Assembly: GCF_003265705.1 (NCBI RefSeq) | Contig: NW_020313045.1 | Coordinates: forward strand, 3,303,746-3,367,745 | DNA length: 64,000 nt | DNA from: Callorhinus ursinus | Taxonomy: Eukaryota > Chordata > Mammalia > Carnivora > Otariidae | Direction of reading: 5' to 3' | Part shown: positions 11,326 through 23,683 of the stretch, in pieces | Layout of the letters: each line of letters opens with the position of its first letter | How positions within the stretch are numbered: position 1 is the stretch's first letter | Position numbers and translations under genes: made by a program | The notes under the pieces: model-generated | Told to the model about the DNA's origin: nothing | The model's input: the letters and a program-made list of their open reading frames with translations, nothing else | Database searches by the model: none

Positions 11326-12308
11326 TATTTAAAAAAATTTTTTTTAATCCTTTTACAGAAAAGGAGCCAAACACTGAAGTGTTTTTACATTTTCCCCCTG
11401 TTAAAAATAAGAAGAAGCAAAAGAAGGGAAAACTCCAATTTGCCTGCATGGAGTGCACCTCCTCTTGTTCAGATGCTAAGTTTACGTGGAGATGCCCGCA
11501 GCTGGGATGTGGTCCCAAACTAGAGACACCATCCCGGCTTCTTGCATCAGCCCACCCAGGGCTCCCAACCTACAGGGACATTGCTAAGGAAGCTGCTCCC
11601 AAACAAGGACCGGCAGGTGGATCCGTGGAGCACGGGTATCGGGTCTTCAAGCCTACAGCAGTTTCCCACCGTGGGAAACCAGGGCGAAGGAACCGTCTCC
11701 AGGTTTCGGCCATGGATTCCTGGCACCTGCAGCCTATCAGACGTCAGAGCACTTTGGGATATTCCGAGCGCTGTTGGCTCCTCGGTTTGTAGCTATCCTA
11801 ATTTGGCTCCTAGGAATTGCATTCAAGGGCAAGCAACTTCTGTGGAGATGATCCCAGTGAACCCCAGAAGGAGAATGAGGGATTGGGAAAAGAGAATCAA
11901 TGAATGATGTGTCCTCAAGCGCAAGGGCAAGCAGGTCTCAAGCCTGCTGGGAAACTCCAGGAGAAGCATGTGCTCTGCAGAGTGATTCCACTGAGGCGGA
12001 GAGAGCAGGGTGGCTATTCATACAGATGCTCTCGTCGATCATTGGTTGAGGGTTATTCCTTGGGTGGTGGCGGGGGGAGGCATTAATTCTCTGAGAGGTG
12101 TGCCCTGCCTAACACGTGGGCAGAACAGGCTCTGGATGCCAGAGAAGGGTCTCAGGTCAGGTGCAGAGGACAGCAAGTGGAAGGTGGGCCGTTGTAAGGC
12201 TCATGAGCCACAAGGCGAAGAGCCTGAGGGAATGCGGGTGGGCCCTGGCAGCCCTCTGCTGCACCTCGCTGTGCAGTATCTCATGCGTATCCTGTCTCTT
12301 CCCAGACT
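11326..12308. other. Intergenic; no gene seen
   Basis: Several 60-140 codon frames overlap here in different frames with no recognised product. No confident repeat. Confidence 0.5.
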
Positions 12309-12790
12309 GTACACCGGTACCCCCCACTTATCCGCACTCGCATTCTGAGGCTTCAGGTACCTGCGGTCAGCCGCGGTTCAGAAGCAGAGGACGCTCCATG
12401 TGACATACATGCGGCAGGTCAATAGTAGCCTAATGCTAATGACGTCAGGACGCCTACGTCATTCACCTCACTTCCTCTCATCACAGAAGCATCTTACCAT
12501 GCACGTCATCCCAAGACGAAGAAGGGTGAGTTCCATAGCAAAAGATATTTTGAAAGGGAGAAAGAGACCACATCACATCACTTTTATTACAGGAGGGTGT
12601 TACAATTACTCTACCTTATTATGAGTTTTTGTTGATCTCTTACTGTACCTGATTTATAAATTACACTTTGTCATAGCCCTGGACGTAGAGGAAAAAACAT
12701 AGACTATACATGGTTCGGTACTATCCTCGGTTTCAGGCATCCCTTGGGGGCCTTGGAAGGTATCCCCCCACCCATAAGAGGGGGACTACT
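12309..12790. mobile_element. Tigger-type (pogo/Tc1-mariner) DNA transposon remnant, internally deleted
   Basis: The left end reads accccccacttatccgc and the right end cataagagggggactact, which are near inverted repeats. Inside are ctgcggtcagccgcggtt, cttactgtacctgatttata and ggtttcaggcatcccttggg, typical of small Tigger derivatives. The transposase region is missing, so it is non-autonomous. Confidence 0.5.
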
Positions 12791-12894
12791 TTGCCTCTGG
12801 TGACAAAGGCTGAGCTCACGCATCTGTGTTGCATGGAGCCCACGTGGACAATAATAGTACCCATTCAGCACTCGGGGTGGATGCAATGCGAAGC

Positions 12895-13080
12895 GCACCA
12901 CGAGGTCAGCTCTACCAATCTTCACAACCAACCCACAAGGTAGGTGCTATGATCCACACCTCACGGATGAGGATACGGGGACCCTGGGGCATCAAGTAGC
13001 TTGCTGGTGTGGTAGAGTCAGGATATTCAAGCTCAGGCAGACTGGCACCAGAGCCTACCCTTCGGGCTGCTGGGCTGGAC
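12895..13080 (+). repeat. MIR SINE fragment
   Basis: Landmarks are ttcacaaccaacccacaagg, tatgatccacacctcacgg and ggatgaggatacgggg, followed by aagtagcttgc. Diverged; central MIR core only. Confidence 0.5.
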
Positions 13081-13139
13081 CGCCTCTCACAACTTTCTGC
13101 TTAGACTCTGGAAGCTCTGGAGACCACCGCTCTCCCAAC

Positions 13140-13300
13140 TACCGCTGTCATTTGTTGACTACATCTCACGTGCCTCGTCCTGGGGTACGCGCTTTACCTT
13201 CCTTATTTGGTTCTGATTGTCTCACTGAGGCCGAGTGGTATGCATTGTTATCCCCATGTCAGAGCTAAGGTAAATTGCAGGGTGGAAGTGCCAGGGTTGA
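13140..13300 (+). repeat. MIR SINE fragment
   Basis: Has the MIR phrase ttgttatccccatgtcag followed by gagctaaggtaaattgc. Low-to-moderate similarity; its position beside another MIR is coincidental. Confidence 0.5.
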
Positions 13301-13531
13301 GATGGAGGCACGTGTACCCCAGACACCCAAGCCAGGACTTTAAGATGATGCGCTTTCTGACTGGGGCCACGGCAGCAGGGAGCGGGCAAGGAATGAAGCA
13401 AATCCAAGAAAGTTATACACCCCGATTTGCCTCAGAGAAGGCAGATGGGTCCAAGGCCGGGCAAGAAATGAGGGTCATGAAGGAAATCACAGACCCTCCC
13501 TGCACCCCACTTCCTATCACGAAGATAGTAC

Positions 13532-13585
13532 AACAGTAAGCACCTTTCCCCATTGTTGGCACAATGGGGAAAGGTGCTTACTGTT
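13532..13585. repeat. Perfect inverted repeat, 25-bp arms and 4-nt loop
   Basis: Bases 13532-13556 are the exact reverse complement of 13561-13585, with loop tggc between them. The bases flanking the arms do not pair (C at 13531, T at 13586). A T6 run follows at 13584-13589. No transposon ends or target duplication are visible. Confidence 0.5.
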
Positions 13586-13589
13586 TTTT

Positions 13590-14437
13590 AATAACCTTTG
13601 ATAATATCCAAAGTGCTTTACAATCGACTTCCCTTTCACCTGGCATCCCTGCAGGGCTACTAGAATGGAGCCAACCCTGCCCAGCTTCCAGAAGCCACTC
13701 CTCCAATACTTTTTTAAAACGTCTCCCCTGGTACCTGAGATTAACGACACAGCACCACGATGTCCTCCAAGTTGGACTTTGGGGGTGACGTGCATTCTGC
13801 TCCATGCATGGGGACAACAGCCACACCCTGCCCACGGTGTGTGGGGGGTGGGGTGCTGGAACAAGTGGGAAGAAGGGGTGCTTGCCTGTGTTCCTCCAAA
13901 AGGCATGCTGGGCACTCGCTGGGTGGTGCTAATCAAGGATCTTCCTTCTCTCTTCCTTTTCCTTCCCTAGCTCCTTCTCCCCTTTTCTTCTTCTTTCATC
14001 TCTTGCTTCTTTTATTTCCTTTCTAGAAAAGGAAGCCCAGTGTGGTAGAACAAACAGCGCCCAGGAACTCAGGAGACCTGCTTGTTGCTAGCAAAGAATG
14101 CAAGATGCTGCAACCAAAGCAGGCAGCCCCAGCCCTGGGCTTCGGTTGCTGACCAGTCAAGCAGTCTCCTTCTCTCTAGGCTTCAGCCCCCAAACTGTAA
14201 ACACAGGGCAAGTGCACTCGTTTAGGGGTTCAGCCCTTTTGAAAAGACAATTATCTACAATTGTTTATAATTATTTTTGAGCCAGTACTTTCAAGATGGT
14301 AGATTTTACATTTAAAAACAAGTCAAGATCATTGGCCTTCCTTGAAAAACCAAATCTGGCCGCACTGGACTTACACTCCTATCAGCACTGAGTTCCTTTT
14401 CCTCTTCTAGGTGGAGTGTGCATTTGTCACCCAGAGC
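13590..14437. other. Intergenic; no gene seen
   Basis: Unique DNA with a pyrimidine-rich stretch at 13940-14025. Several overlapping short frames, none recognised. Confidence 0.5.
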
Positions 14438-14455
14438 TCACACTCACTTCGTCTT

Positions 14456-14655
14456 GTTTTTTTTCTTTTAAGATTTGATTTATTTATTTGACACAGAGAG
14501 AGAGAGCACAAGCAGAGGGAGTGGCAGGCAGAGGGAGAAGGAGAAGCAGACTCCCCGCTGAGCAGGGAGCCTGACTTGGGGCTCGATCCCAGGACCCTGG
14601 GATCATGACCTGAGCTGAAGGCGGACACTTAACCGACTGAGCCCACAGGCATCCC
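14456..14655 (-). repeat. Can-SINE, minus orientation
   Basis: Tail complement ttttaagatttgatttattt, head complement ending gcccacaggcatccc. An 18-bp target duplication, tcacactcacttcgtctt, lies at 14438-14455 and 14656-14673 with one mismatch. Confidence 0.5.
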
Positions 14656-14939
14656 TCACACTCACTTGGTCTTACACCCACCCTCTTCTGGGTTTGTTAG
14701 AGGCTGGGAAAAGATACAACCCACAGGCACCTCTGAGGCTCCTAAAAATGCATATGGATAGGGGATTTACATGTCTTGCTTTCACTGGGTGAGAAAGACA
14801 AAAAAAAAAAAGCAAAACAAAAGGCCAGCATAACCTGACGCTGACCTTAGACCATGGCCGAAATGGCCCCTGTCCCGAGCGCACAATTTTCCAGGTGCCT
14901 TCACACGTGGAAGCCCATGGATTCTCTGACCCCACGAGG

Positions 14940-15085
14940 CACTGGTGCCCGCTTCTGCTTCGCTTGTTGCAAGATGAGGAACCTGAGGTGCGGGGAGGTG
15001 AGGTACTTGCCCCAGGTCACAATGCTGCTATTGTTAAGGGCTGAATCAAACTCCGGGTTTGCTTACTCCTGCCCTGTGCTCCTTC
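14940..15085 (+). repeat. MIR SINE fragment
   Basis: Contains gcaagatgaggaacctgagg, gaggtacttgccccaggtc and ctgaatcaaactccgggttt in MIR order. Confidence 0.5.
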
Positions 15086-15764
15086 CCCCTCTACCAGGAA
15101 GTCTCCCCATCTCATTTCGAATACTTGCCGTTTTCTGCACAACTGGTGCAGGTGTGCAGGGTAGCTGCCACTAAACACATTTCAACAGATGAGAAAACTG
15201 CAGCCCGAGGGGGCGTAAGAGCAAAACAAGCAGTTCTCTCCGGCATGATAGAGGGATCATGGGAGGGACGGGTCTCCTTCTCTCTCCCTCTCTCTCTCTC
15301 TGGATGGGGGTTGGAGGAGACCCTCATATGCTCCCCCCTCCTTTTTTTTTTTTAGGGGAGAATAAAGGGACGGGGAAAGGAAAGACCAAAAAGTACCAAA
15401 CACCAATCTTACCCGCTTTGCAAATTTGGAAAGAGCCGTCCTGGGTCCTTTCTCGTTTTCTTCCCTCCTTCCCTTCTTTTCTTTTCACTCTGAAAACAAA
15501 AGAATTATCTAACGGCATTTTAGGTATTCAAAACACTGCATGATTTCCCGGTGATTCTTACCAGAATGTATAAAAAGTAGAGCGGCGGGGAGGACTTCTA
15601 CCTCCCAAGTTAGGATACTGAATCAGCGAAGAAGCGAACAAGTCCAGTTTCACTCACTGGCTTAGGATCGAGGCTCGGAGGGAACCCCAGACCACTTGGG
15701 ATCTCAGACCAAGCCAAGCGGAGTCTCTCAGAAGAGATGTTGCTTCGGTTTTGGGAACATCTAC

Positions 15765-15960
15765 AATGTGTTAGGTATCTGCTGAGTGCTTTATAGACAA
15801 AAATCTCCTAAATGACAAAATATTCCTAGGAAAGCATGTCGGTATCTCTGCTTCCCCACTGAGGAATCTGAGGTGGGCCAAAAATGTCTAGAATGCTGCC
15901 CAAGGTCATCCCCACAAACCTGGGTCTGACTCCAAAACCCACATTCCCTCTATCGCGCTG
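15765..15960 (+). repeat. MIR SINE fragment
   Basis: Landmarks are ctgctgagtgctttatag, ctgaggaatctgaggtggg, ctgcccaaggtcatcc and ctgggtctgactccaaaacc. Confidence 0.5.
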
Positions 15961-16221
15961 ATTTCATGATAGGGGGAAAAAAAGGTCCAAAATACTGCCC
16001 TCACTCCACCGCTAATCCTATGAGTCAGGGCCTTAATCCATTTATACCCAGTGACCCATCCTGGGGGCTTGGGGGTTTCGTATAGGTCCTCTGGGGTTGT
16101 CTGAAGGATAGATCACATTTGGGCCATTTTGCCAACAAAAAAGCTTCAACGATATAATAAAAATCCTACATAGTAGCCAGTAGTGCCCTGGAGTTGGCTC
16201 TCCGTTCCCTACTTGTCTTAA

Positions 16222-16259
16222 GCTATTACTTTTTTTTTTTTTTTTAGGCTATTACTTTT
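16222..16259 (-). repeat. Tail-only retroinsertion scar: T-run between 12-bp direct repeats
   Basis: The 12-bp phrase gctattactttt occurs at 16222-16233 and again at 16248-16259, with only a T-run and 'agg' or less between them. This looks like an L1-machinery insertion in which little more than the poly(A) tail was copied. Confidence 0.5.
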
Positions 16260-16446
16260 AATGTTCCTTTGGAAGGGAGTAAAGCCAGTTTAAACTGAGT
16301 AACAAACATTCAGGAAGCAAAAAGCCCATGCCACACCCTTGACATGGTGTACTAGTGAGGAGGGAGTAAACATTAACCAGAGAGCAAATACAGAAACATC
16401 GGTGAGAGGTGGTGCATGGAGCAAAAAGCAAGGGAAGCCTGGAAAC

Positions 16447-16670
16447 AGTAGCTAAGCTCGTGGACTTGGAAATCAGCCAAAGTCTGGGTTCAAATCCCTC
16501 CTTTGATACTTACTAGCTGCCTGGTATTAGGCAAATTACTTAACTGGTTTTGGCCTTAATTGTCTCTGTAAATCTGGGGTGATGATACATTCCTCTGAGT
16601 CTTGTTATATAGATTAAATGTTCTAATGTATAGAACATGTTTGGGAGAGTGCCTGGCATTATTATGGGCT
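16447..16670 (+). repeat. MIR SINE, nearly full length
   Basis: Good MIR order: gtggacttggaaatcagcc, ctgggttcaaatccctcc, gatacttactagctgcc, ggcaaattacttaact, tgtaaatctggggtgatga, then attaaatgttctaatg and gagtgcctggca. Confidence 0.5.
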
Positions 16671-17638
16671 CAATCATTGATAGCTCTTATTATATGCAAT
16701 CAAACTGCAATTAACCTATTTTCAGGCTCTCTCCTCTCAAATTTCTTTGCTACGCTCATATTTCAAGAAGAAGGTCACATCACAGTTTTTATTATAGTAT
16801 TCTTTTTCAATTTCTAGAGCACGTTCGTGGTCATGACCGATGCAGGCTCCGATGTGACTCTATCAGCCCTAGCAATGAGAATGGGTCCTGTGTGAGAAGC
16901 AGGTGAGACTATGTAAGCCCAGGAGAAAGAGAGTGGTGTGTCCACTGGACTCTACTTAGGGAGGAAAGAAGGTGAATAGGAGACCAACAGGTTTTGAGGA
17001 ATATATGCAGAACGGACATGGGCGAGAACGCCAGCCGTCCATCCACCCACACTCCCATCCTGCGTGGGGGGCATCCTGGTCAACAGATATCAGGCAGAAA
17101 TGGGAACTGGCAGAGATTGGGAAATAGCAGCCTCAAGACTTGGAGAAAAGAAGCCCTTGGTTCATAAGAGGCAGGACGAAAGCGGACACCAGTCCTTCCT
17201 GAAAAGAGAAAATGAGGGTATCCCATAGAATGGCGCATGGTATCTACAATCAATGCGGTGATTCTGGCCACATACAAAGGTCTACTGTGCCATTTTGGAT
17301 ACCCTGTTATGAAAAAGGATACTGTGCCATTAGCGAGGCCCAGTGTAATACAGCCCAAGTGGCCGGGGGCACAAAGATCCACGGATATTTGAAAAGGGAA
17401 GTGAAAGTAGGCTGATAATCTCCATCAAAGGAGAGACTGAGACGTGGGGATTCAGGGAGGGACATGGCACCTTGAAGTAAAGACGGAATGCATGCTAAAA
17501 AGGATATTGGAGTTCGTTGGTCTGTCTCCCTGCCTCTCTTCTGCTTCCTCTGAAACTATGTGAAAGCAGGACAGTCCAAAAGTGGTATTTATTAACAAGG
17601 GAATTTAATGTAGGGGCACTTAAAAAATATTAGACATT
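16671..17638. other. Intergenic; no gene seen
   Basis: No recognised gene. The 100-codon minus-strand frame near 17080-17382 shows no known motif. Confidence 0.5.
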
Positions 17639-17850
17639 GGGGTGCCTGAGTGGCTCGGTTGATTAAGCATGTGAGTCTTGATTTCAACTCAGGTCATGAT
17701 CTCAGGGTCCTGGAATCGAGCCCTGTGTCAGGCTCCAAGCTCAGTGAGGGGTCTGCTTGAGATTCTCTCTCTCCCTCTGCCCCTCACCATGCTCGCACAC
17801 ATGCACGTGCCCTCCCTCCCTCTCTCTCTCAAATAAATAAATTAAAAAAA
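17639..17850 (+). repeat. Can-SINE, plus orientation
   Basis: Head ggggtgcctgagtggctc, then caggtcatgatctcaggg, a CT-rich middle and a caaataaataaattaaaa tail. More diverged than most SINEs in the window. Confidence 0.5.
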
Positions 17851-18019
17851 TAATACTGAACATTTACCTGGGACCCAAACAGAAAAAAGAGAGAAGGAGA
17901 ATGCTGAATTGTATGGGATTAGGGCAAGAGGTGCCTACAAGCATTCTGGTGACTTCAGAATAGAATCAAATAGTTGGACAAAAGGAGAAAGGAAACCAAG
18001 AGATATTGAGCAATTGATA

Positions 18020-18140
18020 TGGTCCAGAACTGGCTTTGAAGTCAAACATCTCAACCTTCGATCCTTAGCTGTGGGACTTTGGGCAAGTCCCTCAACTTCT
18101 CTGAGCCTCAGGAACAATTCAAGCCCCAACCTCATTGTGT
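18020..18140 (+). repeat. MIR SINE fragment
   Basis: Contains ctggctttgaagtcaaaca, tgtgggactttgggcaagtc and tcaacttctctgagcctcag, the left and central MIR sequence. Confidence 0.5.
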
Positions 18141-18224
18141 TTGGGGGAAGGCAAGAAATAATAATGTGTAGGAAATACCTAGACTAGGGCCCACCATGGA
18201 ATGGGCATCCACAGAACGGTGGTT

Positions 18225-18360
18225 GTTCTTACAGGTATTATCAGTATTGGTCTATGGAGCACCCCTGGGAGAAGGTCCTGTTTTACATGTGAGGAAATCA
18301 AGACTCAGAGAGGTTAAATAATTTACCCAAGGTCACACAGGCAGTAAATGGTGGCTTGTC
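18225..18360 (+). repeat. MIR SINE fragment
   Basis: Contains ttttacatgtgaggaaatca, agagaggttaaataattta and cccaaggtcacacaggcag, the right half of MIR. Confidence 0.5.
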
Positions 18361-18801
18361 TGACCTACTCCCTCCCCATCCTGCTTCATGGTAATTGATA
18401 AAAGGAAAGACAAAATACTTACTTAATCTCTGCTTAATCCATGTTTCCTTCATAGATAATACATTTTTCTAGGAACCTCACTTGTTAGCGCATGTTTAGA
18501 CAGTTTCTACACCTCTGAGGGTTCTGCAGGCCACAGTAAAAACTTGACTTTTATTTGGGGATCCTGGGGAAATGAACATCTTCAGAAGTCAAAATAACTG
18601 GGGCATGGGGACTGTATGCATTACGAATGGATAAAAATAGCTTTAAAGACAATGGTTTGGAGAGAGAGGTTTCCATTATTTGGCAAGTGACTATAGAGCA
18701 TCTCTGAAGAGTCGTAAAGCTTCTGTGTGCGTGGACATGTTTCTGCCTTCAGCAAGCTTACTGTCCCATAAGGGCATCTATATACACAAGCTGCTCTTCT
18801 T

Positions 18802-18880
18802 TTTTTTTTTAATTTTTTGTTTAAATTCAATTTAGTTCACATATATTGTATGATTAGTTTCAGGGATAGAATTTAGTGAG
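18802..18880 (-). mobile_element. 79-bp LINE-1 3'-end fragment with target duplication
   Basis: The insert reads as the reverse of a carnivore L1 3' end (ttgtttaaattcaatttagt, tagtttcagggatagaattt) after a T-run. A perfect 15-bp duplication, caagctgctcttctt, flanks it at 18787-18801 and 18881-18895. It is a severely 5'-truncated L1 insertion. Confidence 0.5.
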
Positions 18881-18989
18881 CAAGCTGCTCTTCTTATTCA
18901 CCATTCCTCCTTACTTGCTTCCCAGCTTGGAGCCTAGGTTTTGCTCAGGACAGTCTAGCTCCAATAATGGCTCATGCTTCCCCTAAAAC

Positions 18990-19390
18990 AATCTGGACAA
19001 CCCATTCTCCTTTGCCAGTGATAGACCACGGATGGGTGTGTGTCCCAGTTTTAGCCATGAGATGTAAGCAAATGTCCGCAGGAAACTTCTAGGCTCTCTT
19101 TCTCTGGAAAGAGAAATATGTGAGAAGAACACTTCTCCCATGCCTGCTTCGTTTCTGCTTGGGATGCTGGCGTAAGATGGGATGCTTGGAGTCACAGTAG
19201 CTTTCTTGCAGCCATGAGGGGAGACATTGCTGATACATTGAGAATGGCAGATTCTCAATGGGAGACAGAACGAGCCTAAGTTCTTGGTGGCATCATTAAA
19301 CTGCTGTGCCAATCCTGGAACCACTTACTTCCATATACCTTGCTATGTCAAGTAAACTAAATGTTTTTATTGCCGAAACCTCTGCTACTT
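18990..19390 (+). repeat. Ancient interspersed repeat, family B (unnamed)
   Basis: Shares a layout with 45740-46080 (gccatgagatgtaagcaa, then a gactctctttct-like middle, and a gtgccaatcctggaacca tail here). I recognise the type as a common old repeat but cannot name it. Confidence 0.5.
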
Positions 19391-21380
19391 GGAGTTTCCG
19401 TTACCTGATCAATAATATGAGACTATCTGGGGATGGGACCTGGTTATGTGTATTTTAAATACTCCCAAATCACCCTATAAGGGTTCAGAACCACTCTTCT
19501 ATCCCATGAAAACCTTAAGCATCTTTAGAAGTGTTCAAACTATTCAGAAGAGGAAGAGACTTCTTTCTGGGTGGATTATCAGTGAAAACATTTGGGAGAA
19601 GGTAGCATTTGGTTTGGCCTGGGCAGATGAGTAGGCTCTGAGCTTATGAGGCTAAGAGAAAATGGTATTGTGGGGAGCAAAGCCCTGAGAAGCACAGACT
19701 CTGTATGGGAGGCACAGGTAACTCAACTTGGCCGCATCGCAAGGTGTGAAAAGTAGGAGATGAGGGCAGAATGATGGTGTGGGGCTGGACTGAGTGTTGG
19801 GCGGCGGTTTAATGCCATGCTAAGGACTTGGTGCCCAACACTGAGCTAGTAGCCATAGATGATGAAAGAGAAGTATAAGACCCAGCCTGACCATTGAAAT
19901 GCTTCTAAAGCAGTTGGGATGTCAAGGATTACTCATGTGAAACTCTCAGGAAAACAAATATGCCATATATAATTAAGCTCCCCAGGTGACAGCACAGAGA
20001 AAAATAGCCTTAGGGTGTCAGAGTCAGGAAAGAATGGTGTGGGGCAGAACAGGATCGTGAAATTGTAGGCTGTTAGAGGTGGAGAGATAGCTACTGGCTC
20101 AGTGTCTCACTTTCTAAGTGATACAGGAATTCCATCTATGCCACTCCTGGGAAATGAGCCATTGGACTCTGTCTAACCTCTTCTGGGACAAAGATTTCAC
20201 TAGTCGGCATCTATTATTAGACAGTTTCCATGATCATTCCGTTTTTTTATTACATCATACCAGAATCAATCTTTTTATAACTATAGCCCACTGACCCTTG
20301 TTTTGCTCTACTAGTCTAGGGTGATCTGAGTTGAATTATTGGTTCTACTAATCTGTAGCGTTAATACATTCAGTCCCTTCCCATGGTCTCAGAGTGAATA
20401 AAGTGTATTTTCCTGACCCTTGACTTTGAGATGGCTTGATTTGAGCAATTGGGATGTTGGTGGATGTCATGCCAACAGAGGCTCTCAATGTGTGTGTCCA
20501 TTTGGGAATGCCCTCTTGTACTCTGCAACCGCTGTGAGAAAAATGTTCCGAGGGGCACCTACTGATTCCCAAAGAAAAAGAAACACAGGGAACAAAACTG
20601 ACCCAAATCACGACCTGGATCCAAGCACAGAGGAGCCTACATCAGATCAAACTCCAGCTCACCTGTAGGTACACAAGAGGTAAATAGATGTGGTTATAAG
20701 CATTAATGTGGCAATAGCTAAGACATATAGCGCGGTATGCTCCCTTTTACACCAGAATGCTCTTCAAATAGATGGAGGCCACTATTATTCCCTGAAAATA
20801 TTATCATTTTGTTCTCATATATCCCAGTGCTGATAACCCTTCCTTGTGTGACATGCATTCCAAATCCCCCCTGAATATAATTTCACCCAGAACTGAGCAC
20901 GCGGTACTCCAGATGTAATAGGCCCCTCGCAGAACCTATTAGGATCATCACCGCCCTTCAACTGAAAATAATACTATATTACTGCACCTAAAATTGCTTT
21001 AAATAAAAAAACAGTTCCGTTGTTGGATCGTATGGAGCTTTGGGTTAATTAACCCTCTGATCTTTTCTGACTCAATCACTGTCAAACTGGTTCCCCGAAC
21101 CTATACTTACACAGTTGACTTTTTTTTTTTTTTGACGTTAAATAGAGATTCTATTACTCTTAAATTGGTATATGGCTGTTTTTGACCTAACAGCCTGGCC
21201 TGTCAATACAATTTGAATCCTTATTCTGTCATCAAACCTATCAACTGTTCCTTCCTTATTTAGGCCATCCTGCCATGTCATCACGAGAAAGAATATTAAA
21301 GACAACAGGGGTAAAGATAAGAACCTTATGGCATATCTCTAGGGACTTCCAGATTGCAGATGAGTAGGGTGGGTTGAAAT
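19391..21380. other. Intergenic; no gene seen
   Basis: Unique and degenerate old-repeat DNA. A T-run lies at 21119-21133. No coding signal. Confidence 0.5.
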
Positions 21381-21392
21381 CCGTAACAAATC

Positions 21393-21595
21393 TCTTTTTT
21401 TTTTTTTTTAAGATTTTATTTATTTATTTGACAGGGAGAGACACAGCGAGAGAAGGAACACAAGCACGGGGAGTGGGAGAGGGAGAAGCAGGCTTCCCGC
21501 CGAGCAGGGAGCCCGATGCGGGGCTCGATCCCAGGACCTGGGATCATGACTTGAGCCAAAGGCAGACGCTTAACGACTGAGCCACCCAGGCGCCC
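21393..21595 (-). repeat. Can-SINE, minus orientation
   Basis: Complete element in reverse, ending gagccacccaggcgcc. A perfect 12-bp target duplication, ccgtaacaaatc, lies at 21381-21392 and 21596-21607, so it is a young insertion. Confidence 0.5.
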
Positions 21596-21607
21596 CCGTA
21601 ACAAATC

Positions 21608-23460
21608 CCTTTGTAACTGTGTAGTCATCCTGTGTTTTGACATGTTGTCCACAAGAATATTTAATGAGTGACGTGGCCAGAAGCCTTGCTTAGATCAATA
21701 TTTATCAGTGAATTACTTTGATCAAAAATGGAAATTGGTTGGAACCACATGATCTGCTCTTGGAAAACTGATAGCGGATCTTAGTAATTAGCTCTTTCTT
21801 TTCTATGTGTTAGTAGCGCCATTTGGTACAATGTACTCTAAGATGATGTGTCTTACCAGGACACTCCCCTTGGACTTGACTCAGTTTTTCTCACTGGCTC
21901 CTGGACCACAGGCATTGTGCACCACCCCAAATCCAGCCTGGCCTTGCCAGTAATGGGACAGCCCCAACAAGGACGTGGACTGATTCCAGAGTTATGAAGC
22001 CGGGTTCCTACAGCTTCTACTGTGTTCTACATGAAAGGGCTCCCTGCGGCAGCAGCTCCAGATTCAGGATTATCAGGCACTTCCTCTCCCCAGTCCCACA
22101 TTATGTATGTCTCATCTCCTGCCCCAGGACTTTCCTGCTTTCACTGAGGTGCAAGACCACCATGACACCCACTAGGCACCCTCCTTCCTCCTTGCAGAGA
22201 GACGGGGTGGAGACAAGGCAGTTTCCCATGGTCTCCAAGAAGACATCTGGTAAGATGAAGCAATCAGCTTGCCTGGAAGTAATACACTTCCCTGTGTAGC
22301 TTCTCGCCTTCACTGCCTCATAAAACACATAAACTTTTGCCCCAAGCTTTGCTTTCTAGGTGAGCAGAAGTTCACAGCACCCTGTGTGTATCCCTTGGCA
22401 CTCACTTCCTCTATTTGCTGACAACTTCCTACCACCAGCACTTTCTCCTGCATCTCAGCCTACTTGTAGGGAAGGCTGGATGCGCTGGAGAACTGATGCC
22501 CCCAGAGAGCAGATGGTAAATCCCTCTGATTCTTCCCACTTTGGGTGGGACAACCCTGAAGCAAGCCCTACGCTGTCTCCCAAGAGTTCCCCAGGGGGTC
22601 CGAGCCCCAACTGCCCACAGTGCTAACCATGGACCCACATATTATTGATTTCCTTTCCTTTCTTGTCTCACTTCCTCACTGCTGTTTTGGTGCTTCTTGG
22701 AATTACCTCCTAAATAAATGATTTTCACTGAAATCCTTGACTCTGGGTCTGCTTCTTGGGAGACCCAACCCGAGGCACTAGGGGACCCAACCCAAGGCAG
22801 TCTGAACTGGGCTCTCTCGTGATAAGAACCCATTCCCCATCAAGGTCTCCTGTTCTGATGGAATGAGTGACAAGGGTATGCATTGGAAAGGTAGGTTTTT
22901 AATTTTTTTCCTATGTTCTTATATACTATTTCTAAGTAAAATTTAGTCCAAGACTTACATCATCAACGTTAACAGAATAGTATGTATTGCAGCCTGTTAT
23001 CTTCAACACTGTGTTAATAAACCTCACTTTTGTGTTTCATTTTTGTCAAAATGTTATTTCAATGATTTGAATCAGTAATAAATGGGAATATGGTAAAAAA
23101 AATATGTGCAGAACGTTGGATAATGAAAGTGTTTCTCCCCTGTCCTAAGTCCACCACTCTGTTACTAGTTTCTTATGCATCTTTCCAGAAACATTTCATG
23201 CATTAACAGTCACCCACATGTACGTGTTCCTGCATCCATGCTCACACACAGGTACACATGCTTATTTTCCTATGGTATAGGGGGAATCCTGTACTATACT
23301 CTATAGACTCTTCTGAAAGTTGCTTTCTCATGTGAGAGTAAATCTTGGTGGTCATTTCATGTCAGTAAACCTAGACTTGCCCTATTTCTTTAATAGTGGG
23401 GCTAATTCTTCATTGTATGCATCAACTTCCGATGTTATGCATCAGTTTCAATGGCTGCTA
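21608..23460. other. Intergenic; degenerate old repeats, no gene
   Basis: The tail near 22700-22790 (ctgggtctgcttcttgggag) resembles one near 26450-26480 (ctgcttcttggaggacctg), so both are probably ends of the same old repeat family. Family not assigned. Confidence 0.5.
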
Positions 23461-23475
23461 GGTAATCTTGCTTTT

Positions 23476-23683
23476 TTTTTTTCCTTTAAAGATTTTATTT
23501 ATCTTAGAGAGAGAGTGTGTGAGCAAGGGCAGGGGCAGAGGGAGAGGGAGAGGGAGAGAATCTTAAGCAGACTCCATGCTGAGTGCAGATCCTGACCTGG
23601 GGCTTGATCCCATACCCTAAGATGATGACCTGAACTGAAATCAAGAGCCAGCCACTTAACAGACTGAGCCACCCAGGCGCCCT
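23476..23683 (-). repeat. Can-SINE, minus orientation
   Basis: Starts with T-run and aaagattttatttatctt, ends gagccacccaggcgccc. Target duplication ggtaatcttgctttt at 23461-23475 recurs at 23684-23698 with one mismatch. Confidence 0.5.
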
